A stretch of DNA of 64,000 nt from Pseudomonas mucoides. Its GTDB lineage: Bacteria; Pseudomonadota; Gammaproteobacteria; Pseudomonadales; Pseudomonadaceae. The number at the start of each line of letters is the position of its first letter. Positions within the stretch are counted from its first letter, which is position 1. Positions 15,704-24,460 of the stretch are shown piece by piece. The DNA lies in the NCBI RefSeq assembly GCF_015461845.1, contig NZ_JACOPW010000008.1, forward strand, positions 186,001-250,000, given 5' to 3'. The position numbers and the translations under genes are program-made. The notes under the pieces are model-generated. The model ran no database searches. It saw only the letters and a list, made by a program, of their open reading frames with translations, and was not told where the DNA came from.

Positions 15704-16990
15704 TCAGAAGACGTTGATCGGGTAATCCACGAACACACGCAGTTCGTTACCGCTGACGTTGTACTCGCTGGACTTCTGCGACACACGCAGCACCGAACTG
15801 CGCAGCTTCACGCTCAGGTCTTTGGCCGGGCCGCTTTGCACGACGTATTTGAACTGGTTGAAGATTTCGCGCTCGGTGCCGCCTTCGCTGGTGGACGTGG
15901 TGATGTTGTCACCGCGCACATACGCAACGTTGTACGTCAGACCCGGAACGCCGAACGCGCCGAAGTCCAGGCCGTAGCCCAACTGCCAGCTGCGTTCGTC
16001 TTCGGCGTTGAAGTCGGACCAGTAGGAGTTCGCCAGGTAGATGGTGTTGCCACCGTCGCCCACACGCCCTTGGTCTTTCTGGTAGCCGCCGTAGGCGTAG
16101 CCGAGGTTGCTGTCGCCCGTGCTGCGCTGGTGCGCGAGGGTGAACGAGTGCGGGCCGGTGACGAAGGTCGCGGCCAGGCTCCAGATCTTGTTGTCGTCGC
16201 CGGTGATACCGTTTTCGCGGACGTAGGCATCGTCCAGCTTGGTGCGGTAGCCGTTGAAGTCCAGGGTCAGGGACTGATCCTTGTCGATCGGGAAAATGTA
16301 GTTGGCATTCACGTATTGCTTCTTCAACACGTCTTCGACGTCGGAAGCGTACAGCGCGCCTTTGAATTGTTCGGTGAACTGGTAGCTACCGCCCAAGACG
16401 TTGATCGACTTCAGGCCACCGCTATCACGACCTTCAGCGCTTTTACGCGATTCGGCGGTGAAACGACCGGCGTCCAGCTGCAGGCCTTTGATCTCTTTGG
16501 ACGTGATCAAGGTGCCAGTGTAGCTTTCTGGCAGCAGGCGCGAGTTGTCGTAATTCAACACCGGCAGGGCCGGCATCTGGTCGCCGTAGGTCAGCGTGGT
16601 GCTGGACAGGCGGAACTTGATCGCGGCGCCACCCTTGGACAGGTCGTCAGCCGGCTGGCCACTGTCGCCCTTTTTGAAGAAATCGATGCCTTGCGCGCCG
16701 CTACGGTCTTCGCTGCGCTCCAGATTGAGGGCGTACAGACCGAAAGCGTCGACTCCGACACCCACGGTGCCTTGGGTGAAGCCGGACGAGAACGTGCCGA
16801 TGGCCGCTTGGCCCCACTCGGATTTATCCGGGTTGCCGTCTTTGTAATCACGATTGATGTAGGCGTTGCGCAACAGCACTTTGAGGCTGCTGTCTTCAAC
16901 AAAACCCTTGGACTCGGCCTGGTCGTTAGCCATGGCCTGTGTAGCACTCAACATCCCCAGAGCGATCAGGCTGATTCGCTTGTTCAACAT
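15704..16990 (-). CDS. OprD-family outer membrane porin
   Basis: 428 residues with a signal peptide (LISLIALG-like core, cleavage after ATQAMA near residue 21). The mature part is the OprD beta-barrel: FVEDSSLKVLLRNAYINRD at the start, GFTQGTVGVGVDAFG and a terminal aromatic Phe. OprD channels of pseudomonads pass basic amino acids, small peptides or organic acids. The substrate class cannot be read here. The nearest metabolic neighbours are the amino-acid hydroxylation cluster and agmatine degradation. Transcribed alone, with terminators on both sides. Confidence 0.92.
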   Translation of the reverse strand: MLNKRISLIALGMLSATQAMANDQAESKGFVEDSSLKVLLRNAYINRDYKDGNPDKSEWGQAAIGTFSSGFTQGTVGVGVDAFGLYALNLERSEDRSGAQGIDFFKKGDSGQPADDLSKGGAAIKFRLSSTTLTYGDQMPALPVLNYDNSRLLPESYTGTLITSKEIKGLQLDAGRFTAESRKSAEGRDSGGLKSINVLGGSYQFTEQFKGALYASDVEDVLKKQYVNANYIFPIDKDQSLTLDFNGYRTKLDDAYVRENGITGDDNKIWSLAATFVTGPHSFTLAHQRSTGDSNLGYAYGGYQKDQGRVGDGGNTIYLANSYWSDFNAEDERSWQLGYGLDFGAFGVPGLTYNVAYVRGDNITTSTSEGGTEREIFNQFKYVVQSGPAKDLSVKLRSSVLRVSQKSSEYNVSGNELRVFVDYPINVF

Positions 16991-17072
16991 TTTGTTTTCC
17001 TTATTTCGGGTTGAAACGCGCTGTGTCGAACGGCTGAAACGGCGCTATCGCACTCTTTTTTCACCCCAAAAC

Positions 17073-17115
17073 AAAAAGGTCCGCGCACGAAAAAATCGTG
17101 GCGGACCTTTTATTA
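17073..17115. terminator. Terminator of the DsbA-like gene
   Basis: AAAAGGTCCGC...GCGGACCTTTT extended by GCACGA/TCGTG pairs around an A-rich loop. It lies between the DsbA-like gene and oprD. Confidence 0.8.
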
Positions 17116-17218
17116 TTTTGTGGGCGTGGCGGTTAGCCACAGGCGTTGGGCGGGATCCTAGTCGCGCCCATAATGCTGTGTCAATTTGATGAATTGACTA
17201 TAGATAGACGAAAAACGT

Positions 17219-17833
17219 CTAAGCGAGCTGAGCCAGCCAGGCTGCAAACGCCTCGGGCTTACCGAGCCAAGGGCTGACATCGACCAGCGTGAACTGGCCA
17301 TTTCGCTCAAGCGCCAGTGTCGGAAAACCTTGTCCGCCGACCTTGGCCAACAGGGCGCGACTGTCTTTGATGTGCTGTTCGGTATTGGCACTGTGAAAGG
17401 CCGTTTCGAAGGCCAGGGGTTCCAGGCCGATCTCTGCTGCCAATTCAAGCAGCACCGATTGATCGGCGATGCGCCGACCTTCAACGTAATGCGCGGTCTG
17501 CAAACGCCCCAACAACTCAATCCCACGCCCGGCAATTTGCTCGGCTGCCAGCACGGCCGCAATTGGCGGAGCGGAATCGAACACCGCCGTTTCATCGCGC
17601 AGCAGACCTTCAAAATATGCTTCGCCAAAAGGCTGCCCGCTGTATTCGGCAATGCGTCGATCGTGAGGCATCACGTAATTGCGCAGTTGTGGTGAAACGG
17701 CTTTGCGGTTGGCGCCCGTCATCATGCCGCCACCGTGGGCGATTACCGGCAACACGCCTTGGGCTGCTTGCACCAATGGTTTGGCGCCATAGCACCAGCC
17801 GCACAACGGGTCATAAATGTAATGAAGGATCAT
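17219..17833 (-). CDS. DsbA-family thiol oxidoreductase
   Basis: 204 residues. A thioredoxin-fold protein with a CGWC motif at residues 11-14 (YIYDPLCGWCYGAKPL), a helical insertion and a late GGQGFPTLALE cis-Pro loop. No signal peptide, so cytoplasmic. It belongs to the YwbO/FrnE-like group often labelled DsbA family or protein-disulfide isomerase. It is unlike the copy at 8355 in active-site dipeptide and sequence. Monocistronic with a good terminator downstream. Confidence 0.88.
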   Translation of the reverse strand: MILHYIYDPLCGWCYGAKPLVQAAQGVLPVIAHGGGMMTGANRKAVSPQLRNYVMPHDRRIAEYSGQPFGEAYFEGLLRDETAVFDSAPPIAAVLAAEQIAGRGIELLGRLQTAHYVEGRRIADQSVLLELAAEIGLEPLAFETAFHSANTEQHIKDSRALLAKVGGQGFPTLALERNGQFTLVDVSPWLGKPEAFAAWLAQLA

Positions 17834-17995
17834 CGAAAGGCTCAGGCAAGAAAGTAGGAAAATTCACTGCCGGCAGACTAATCCTCAGGTGGTTGCGGAA
17901 AAACGCTGGAATGGCTTTCAGTCTGTTTCGCGGATCGGTCGAATAATGCCGGCCGACCTCTGACCTGGAGTAAGCCTGAAAAAACCATCGCCCAT

Positions 17996-18025
17996 AAAAA
18001 AGCGCCGCCATCCCGGCAGCGCTTT
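17996..18025. terminator. Terminator
   Basis: AAAGCGCCGCC...GGCAGCGCTTT with one mismatch, flanked by an A run; serves the minus-strand small gene ending at 18048. Confidence 0.65.
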
Positions 18026-18047
18026 ATCAATCCTTTGTTTATTCTTC

Positions 18048-18260
18048 TTATCCTTCCATCACATCCCACAACGCTTCCAGTTCCGCTTCGCTGAACAAGC
18101 CAGCGGGGTAGCGCTCGATCATCATCCGGCGCGGATCAGGTTCACTGATCTGACGCGTTCCATTGGACTTGAACCACTGCGCAAGGACCTGGAGCGATTC
18201 GCTATTAATTGCCAGGGGATGCAACGCCCGCTCGCTCACTACGTTCATTTCGGCGTTCAT
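18048..18260 (-). CDS. Small conserved hypothetical protein
   Basis: The frame opens at a TTG at 18302, but an AGGAGAG precedes the ATG at 18260 (MNAEMNVV), giving 70 residues. The sequence is soluble and mixed in charge: LAINSESLQVLAQWFKSNG in the middle and a FSEAELEALWDVMEG helix at the end. I do not know the family. Flanking terminators on both sides show an independent unit. Confidence 0.6.
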   Translation of the reverse strand: MNAEMNVVSERALHPLAINSESLQVLAQWFKSNGTRQISEPDPRRMMIERYPAGLFSEAELEALWDVMEG

Positions 18261-18403
18261 TTCAGCGCTCTCTCCTGGTTCGTGAGCGGCTAACTTATCC
18301 AAGGTTTATGACAGAACATCGCAGTTCTCCCCCTCCCTGTTTCACGCGGTGACAGATACAAGAGCTGTGCCAATGTGTCTGTGCTGTCGACAAGCGGATA
18401 CAA

Positions 18404-18438
18404 AAAAGCCCGCAGTCCATAAGGGCTGCGGGCTTTTC
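18404..18438. terminator. Terminator after aguA
   Basis: AAAAGCCCGCAG / CTGCGGGCTTTT, 12 perfect pairs, about 70 bases past the aguA stop in the minus direction. Confidence 0.85.
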
Positions 18439-18505
18439 AGGGTGTGGAGAGGGTTAACCGTAGCTCAGCTGATTGTGCAATCGACTCAGGCTGTTACAAC
18501 CCCAC

Positions 18506-19612
18506 TCACTCCTTGTGCGGCGCGGGTTGCTGTTGAGTAAGGCAGTGAATGTTACCGCCTCCCAGTAACAGTTCCCGGCCTGGCACCATCACCACTTCGT
18601 GTTGCGGGAACAGGGTCTGCAAAATTTCCTTTGCCGGCTCGTCCAGCGGGTCATCGAAGCTTGGCGCGATGATGCCGCCGTTGACGATCAGGAAGTTCAC
18701 GTAGGAACCCGCCAGACGAACGGTCGGATTTCGTTCCTGAGTGCCGTCCACCGGGTCGACGCCCGCGCACTCTTCTTCGGTCGCATACAGCGGACCCGGA
18801 ATCGGCATCTTGTGCACCGTGAAAGGGCGACCTTTCGCGTCGGTGCTACTTTGCAGGACCTTCATGGCCGCCTGGCAGCGCGGGTAGTTCGGGTCTTGCG
18901 GGTCATCGGTCCAGGCCAGCAACACTTCACCCGGGCGCACGTAGCAGCAGAAGTTATCCACATGGCCGTCGGTTTCGTCGTTGAACAAACCGTCCGGCAA
19001 CCAGATGATTTTATCCACAGCCAGATTCGCGCTGAGCACCGCTTCGATCTCTGCACGATCAAGGTGCGGATTGCGATTGCGGTTGAGCAGGCATTCTTCG
19101 GTGGTGATCAGGGTGCCTTCGCCATCGACGTGAATCGAACCGCCTTCGAGCACAAAGCCCTCGGTGCGGTAACGCTGGCTGCGCTCGATCTCGAGGATCT
19201 TGCCGCCGACCTGCGAGTCACGGTTCCATGGCGAATACAGGCCACCGTCGAAACCGCCCCACGAGTTGAAGTCCCAGTTCACGCCACGGACTTCGCCACG
19301 GTTGTTGATGACGAATGTCGGACCAGTGTCGCGCACCCACGCGTCATCGCTGGACATTTCCACCACACGAATATTCGGCACATCGAGGCGGGCGCGGGCG
19401 TTTTCGTACTGGCCTGCGGAAACCGCGACGGTCACCGGTTCGAAACGTGCGATGGCTTTGGCCACCGCCACGTGTGCGGCTTGCGCCGGTTTGCCACCCA
19501 GGCGCCAGTTGTCCGGGCGCTCGGGCCAAATCATCCAGGTCTGGGTTTGTGGCGCCCATTCGGCCGGCATGTAAAAGCCGTCGGCGCGAGGCGTGGTGTG
19601 CAAAGTGGTCAT
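18506..19612 (-). CDS. aguA: Agmatine deiminase
   Basis: 368 residues, full length for AguA. Converts agmatine to N-carbamoylputrescine and ammonia. Family marks are the DDAWVRDTGPTFV motif, FNSWGGF, EGGSIHVDGEGTL and the nucleophilic Cys in GGGNIHCLTQQ near the C-terminus. The start follows the aguB stop by five bases, so aguB and aguA form one transcript in that order, the second and third steps of the arginine decarboxylase route to putrescine. The first gene of the pathway is not here. Confidence 0.97.
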   Translation of the reverse strand: MTTLHTTPRADGFYMPAEWAPQTQTWMIWPERPDNWRLGGKPAQAAHVAVAKAIARFEPVTVAVSAGQYENARARLDVPNIRVVEMSSDDAWVRDTGPTFVINNRGEVRGVNWDFNSWGGFDGGLYSPWNRDSQVGGKILEIERSQRYRTEGFVLEGGSIHVDGEGTLITTEECLLNRNRNPHLDRAEIEAVLSANLAVDKIIWLPDGLFNDETDGHVDNFCCYVRPGEVLLAWTDDPQDPNYPRCQAAMKVLQSSTDAKGRPFTVHKMPIPGPLYATEEECAGVDPVDGTQERNPTVRLAGSYVNFLIVNGGIIAPSFDDPLDEPAKEILQTLFPQHEVVMVPGRELLLGGGNIHCLTQQQPAPHKE

Positions 19613-19617
19613 GAGAA

Positions 19618-20496
<879 letters not shown>

Positions 20497-20603
20497 GAAT
20501 CGGCTCCTGAGCAAAGGCTTGGGGTCGACTGTGGCATCGACCCGTGACAGAAATGGGAAGCGCTGGGCATGGATCGTCCACAGCGAGGCAGCGGTGACTT
20601 TAT

Positions 20604-20683
20604 AGCCGATAAATATCGGCTTTAGAAGCCACCCACAAACCTTCTGTCATATTTTTTTGCTAAAAAGCCGATATCTATCGAAT
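20604..20683. promoter_or_regulatory. Two palindromic operator candidates upstream of aguBA
   Basis: AGCCGATA-AA-TATCGGCT at 20604-20621 is a perfect 8+8 palindrome. A second copy at 20666-20683 keeps the left arm AGCCGATA but has a degenerate right arm (TATCGAAT). They are 62 bases apart in the 211-base gap between the aminotransferase and aguB, so they probably bind a dimeric regulator of aguBA (an AguR-type repressor in P. aeruginosa is known; none is encoded here). Confidence 0.6.
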
Positions 20684-20707
20684 TAACACGCCTACAGGGT
20701 TATGGAT

Positions 20708-23620
20708 TTACAGGCCTTCCGCGAGCACCTTCGAGAGCATGTCGACGAAGAAATCCACGCTCTGGCGCGACGTCACCATCGGCGGTTTGATCTTCAGGAC
20801 GTTGAGGAAATCACCGGTCGGCTGCATGAAAATCCCCAGCTCGCGCAGGCGATCACACAGCGCCGTGGTTTCTTCGGTCGCCGGTTCCAGCGTGTCGCGA
20901 TTGCGGATCAGCTCGACGCCCAGATAAAACCCGGAACCGTGTACCGCGCCTACCAGCGGATGAATATCGATCAGCGCTTCCAGGCGCTCCTTGAAGTACC
21001 CGCCCACCACCTGAGCGTTGTCCCAGAGCTTTTCTTCTTCCATCACATCCAGCACCGCCATGCCGATCTGGCAACTGACCGGACTGCCGCCCGCCGACGA
21101 GAAGAAATAACCTTCGGCCTCCAGCGCTTCGGCAATTTCCCGGCGGGTGATCACTGCGCCCAACGGCTGACCGTTACCCATGCCTTTGGCCATGGTGATG
21201 ATGTCCGGGACCACACCCTGCTCTTCAAAACCCCAGAAGAAATGGCCCATGCGCCCGTAACCGACCTGCACTTCATCGGCGATGCATACACCGCCCTGGG
21301 CGCGGACCATGGCGTAGACCTGCTGCAAATAGCCCGGTGGCAACGAGATTCCGCCGGCATTGCCGTACACCGGTTCACAAATGAAACCGGCCAGTTTGCG
21401 TCCTTGTGCAGCGACTTTTGCCAGGTTGTGTTCGACGCTGCGCACGTAGTCCGGCGCGCTGTCCGGGCCACGAAATTCCCCGCGATACGTGTTCGGCGCA
21501 ACGACGGGATGCACCCAGTCCGGGCGGCTGCTCAAGGCCTTGGGGTTGTCGGCAATCGACGTCGACACCGCATCGGCGCCTACCGTCCAGCCGTGATAGG
21601 CCTCCAGCACGCTGAGCATGTCGCGCCCGCCGCTGTAGGCCCACGCCAGGCGAATGGCCAGGTCGTTGGCCTCGCTGCCGCTGTTGACCAGGAATACCCG
21701 GTCCATGGAGTCCGGCGCCAACTTCAGCAAACGCTCGGAAAACTCGGCGACCGCCGCATAATTGAAACGAGAGTTGGTGTTGAGCAGCGACCACTGACGA
21801 CCGGCGACCGCCGCCATGCGTGGATGACCATGGCCGAGCACCGCGACGTTGTTGAGCATGTCGAGGTAGGAGCGGCCCTGCATGTCGATGAGGTGGTTGC
21901 GCCAGCCGCGCTCAATGCGCGGTGGATCGACGTAATAGTGCTTTTGGGTCCGGGCGAAACTGGCGCTGCGGCGTGCCAGCAGTGTCTGCGAATCCAGTTC
22001 TTCTTCAGCGTCACAGGCCAGCCCCAGCAATGCCGCTGGCGACGGGCACAAGGCTTGCCAGGCCAGGGCACGCGATGGCGTGCAAAACAGCGGCGCGTTG
22101 AACGCCGTGCCTCGGCACAACTGCACGATCAACGGCCCGCTGACCGAGCCCAGCACCTGGCCTTTGACCAGCGCCGCGCCGACGTGCAGCGACGGGGTCA
22201 CGCCCCACAGTCGTACGCTCAGTTGCGGACCGTCGAGTTGCAGTACACCCGCCGAGGGCTGATGAACCACACCGGCAAACGGCGACTCGACTGCCGTGCC
22301 GTGGGGCACTCGCAATTCGACGTGCAACGGGCAGGTGTCCGGCTCGTCCGCCGTGTCTGGCCGGGTTCGCGACAACCGGTATTGTCCATAGCGACTGGCC
22401 GCCAGGCCGTGGGTCGCAGCAGCTTCCGTCAGGAGTCGCTGATCGATGCCTTCTTGCTCCCAGTTGCCCGCCTCGAAATGCGGGCTGAGGACGCCCAGAT
22501 CGATCAGCGCAAACTCGCGCCCCACCAGGCTTGGCAACAACGGTGCAAACCCTTCGCTGCCGATGCTCGGCAGACTCTGGCCAACACACGCCAGGATCGC
22601 CGCTTCCATCAGTTCCAGCGGCACCGAGGTGGCCACGCGGAAAATTTCCCACTCATGGGTCAGGTTGTCACGGCTGTATTGGTTGCCCGGATCAATGCTC
22701 ACTTGCTGCTCGCCACTGAGCACCAGCACCGCCGCACGCGCGACGATCAGTGGCCAGAGCGCCAGTAGCTCTTCACGCTGCAAAGGATTGACCGCGTGAT
22801 AGGCCTCGATGGCCGGCAAAATGTAGAACGGATCGCCGTTGGCGTGGTGCAGCAGCGCGGCGCACGTCACCGAAAGATCGGTGATGCGCCAGGTGCGGAC
22901 CAGGTCGCCGAAATCGATCACGCCCTGCAATTGCCACTGGCGTTGCGCATCGCGCTGCCAGACTACGTTGTCGTCCGTGATGTCCATGTGAATGGCCTGC
23001 ACCGGCAACTTGTCCACCAGCGGTTGCAGATGACGCTCGGCGCGTTCGGCGGCCTCGGCGATCAACCGGCGTTGCGCGTCATCCTTGATCACCGGCAGCA
23101 GATGACCAATCAATGCGTTGGCGTGACGGGCGTCCCACTGCAACGTGCGCTCAAGGCCCGGATGGTCGAACGCCGCCAAGGCCAGGTCCATTTCGCCGCA
23201 CAGTTGACCGAAACCCGCCACCACGGCACCCGGCAGGTGATCCAGATGGGTAAGCGACTGACCTTCGATGTAGTCGAGCAGGCGCACGTGCACCGATTGA
23301 CCCGCGACATCCAGCGTGAGCAGATCAGCACCATTTTTGGCCGGGATCACTCGCGGCACCTTCACGCCGGACTGCTCCCGTAAATGCTTGAGCCCCGCGT
23401 GCTGGGCTTGCAGTTCCAGCGCCGAATACTCACCACGGCAGATTTTCAGGACGAAACGCCCCCGGTCGCTGTCGACGCGAAAGTTGAGATCCTGCTGGCT
23501 GCCCAGGGCCTGCAACGTTCCGCTCAGTCCGTAATGCCCTTCCAGCAGCTCTAACGCTTGCTGCGCAGACACTTGCGGGCTGGGCAAACTGGCGCGGTGA
23601 ATCAACGTGGCGAGCGGCAT
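20708..23620 (-). CDS. Phosphotransferase-aminotransferase class III fusion
   Basis: 970 residues in three parts. Residues 20-310 are an APH-type kinase domain with the HMDITDDNVVW catalytic loop and IDFGD metal site. Residues 350-540 contain a segment resembling a lipoyl/M23-peptidase barrel (VESPFAGVVHQPSAGVL). Residues 550-970 are a class III PLP aminotransferase with the PLP lysine in MAKGMGNGQPLGA and an IADEVQVGYGRMG Asp. Known relatives act as aminotransferases or phospho-lyases on phosphorylated amines. Its neighbourhood of aguBA suggests an amine such as putrescine or an agmatine product. It is monocistronic, 211 bases upstream of aguB. Domains are clear; substrate is not. Confidence 0.88.
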   Translation of the reverse strand: MPLATLIHRASLPSPQVSAQQALELLEGHYGLSGTLQALGSQQDLNFRVDSDRGRFVLKICRGEYSALELQAQHAGLKHLREQSGVKVPRVIPAKNGADLLTLDVAGQSVHVRLLDYIEGQSLTHLDHLPGAVVAGFGQLCGEMDLALAAFDHPGLERTLQWDARHANALIGHLLPVIKDDAQRRLIAEAAERAERHLQPLVDKLPVQAIHMDITDDNVVWQRDAQRQWQLQGVIDFGDLVRTWRITDLSVTCAALLHHANGDPFYILPAIEAYHAVNPLQREELLALWPLIVARAAVLVLSGEQQVSIDPGNQYSRDNLTHEWEIFRVATSVPLELMEAAILACVGQSLPSIGSEGFAPLLPSLVGREFALIDLGVLSPHFEAGNWEQEGIDQRLLTEAAATHGLAASRYGQYRLSRTRPDTADEPDTCPLHVELRVPHGTAVESPFAGVVHQPSAGVLQLDGPQLSVRLWGVTPSLHVGAALVKGQVLGSVSGPLIVQLCRGTAFNAPLFCTPSRALAWQALCPSPAALLGLACDAEEELDSQTLLARRSASFARTQKHYYVDPPRIERGWRNHLIDMQGRSYLDMLNNVAVLGHGHPRMAAVAGRQWSLLNTNSRFNYAAVAEFSERLLKLAPDSMDRVFLVNSGSEANDLAIRLAWAYSGGRDMLSVLEAYHGWTVGADAVSTSIADNPKALSSRPDWVHPVVAPNTYRGEFRGPDSAPDYVRSVEHNLAKVAAQGRKLAGFICEPVYGNAGGISLPPGYLQQVYAMVRAQGGVCIADEVQVGYGRMGHFFWGFEEQGVVPDIITMAKGMGNGQPLGAVITRREIAEALEAEGYFFSSAGGSPVSCQIGMAVLDVMEEEKLWDNAQVVGGYFKERLEALIDIHPLVGAVHGSGFYLGVELIRNRDTLEPATEETTALCDRLRELGIFMQPTGDFLNVLKIKPPMVTSRQSVDFFVDMLSKVLAEGL

Positions 23621-23817
23621 ACAACGACCCCTGAAATTTTATTAGGCGCTTATATCGCCACTGCCAGACGCGATACGCAACCCCCTTTTGATCGCCTGAC
23701 CGGCCCTGACACTCGACATGACCAGTGAACGGGTCAGGAAAAATCAAGTCGTACTCGCCTCACTCGGCACTTTGCGCAAGAATGTCCCCCATCAACGCCC
23801 ATTACTGGAGAAGCACC

Positions 23818-24363
23818 ATGAATGTAGTCACCACCGACCTGCCCGGTGTTCTGATCATCGAACCCAAGGTTTTTGGTGACGAACGCGGCTTCTTCTATGA
23901 GAGCTTCAATGCCAAGGCCTTCGAAGAAGCGACGGGGCTGGACACACAGTTTGTCCAGGACAACCATTCCCGTTCGCAAAAAGGTGTACTGCGCGGCCTG
24001 CATTACCAACTGCAAAATACCCAGGGCAAACTGGTCCGCGTGACGGCCGGTGAAGTGCTGGATGTGGCGGTGGATATTCGTCGTAGCTCACCCCATTTCG
24101 GCAAATGGGTAGCGGTGCGTCTGTCCGCCGACAACCATCGCCAACTTTGGGTCCCGGAAGGTTTCGCCCACGGATTCGTGGTGCTGAGCGAGTTCGCCGA
24201 ATTCCTCTACAAAACCACTGACTACTACACCCCCTCCGCCGAGCGCAGCATTCGCTGGGACGACCCGGACCTGGCGATCGATTGGCAACTGGAGGCAGCA
24301 CCACAACTGTCCGGCAAAGACCAGGCAGCCGCGTTCTTCAAGGACGCTGAAGTCTTTTCCTGA
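23818..24363 (+). CDS. rfbC: dTDP-4-dehydrorhamnose 3,5-epimerase
   Basis: 181 residues from the ATG at 23818, with GGAG eight bases upstream; a longer frame from 23725 lacks a site. Cupin-fold RmlC with FGDERGFFYESFN, the catalytic His region DNHSRSQKGVLRGLHYQ and the GFAHGFVVLSE motif. It makes dTDP-L-rhamnose precursor for lipopolysaccharide. The other rml genes are not adjacent here, although rfbC next to dctBD is the arrangement of P. aeruginosa, where rmlBDA precede it. Confidence 0.96.
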   Translation: MNVVTTDLPGVLIIEPKVFGDERGFFYESFNAKAFEEATGLDTQFVQDNHSRSQKGVLRGLHYQLQNTQGKLVRVTAGEVLDVAVDIRRSSPHFGKWVAVRLSADNHRQLWVPEGFAHGFVVLSEFAEFLYKTTDYYTPSAERSIRWDDPDLAIDWQLEAAPQLSGKDQAAAFFKDAEVFS

Positions 24364-24460
24364 AACCTGTCTGCATCTTCGTTGCAACCACGACTTGACC
24401 AAGGCGCGCAGACTGCGCCATCAAGCCTAGGCATAATGCGCCTGTACCCACAGGCGCCCG

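Noticed and set aside
20702..22768. Long plus-strand frame over the aminotransferase gene
   Set aside because: Antisense of a well-supported class III aminotransferase; the protein is Arg/His/Gln-rich, typical of the complementary strand of high-GC genes.
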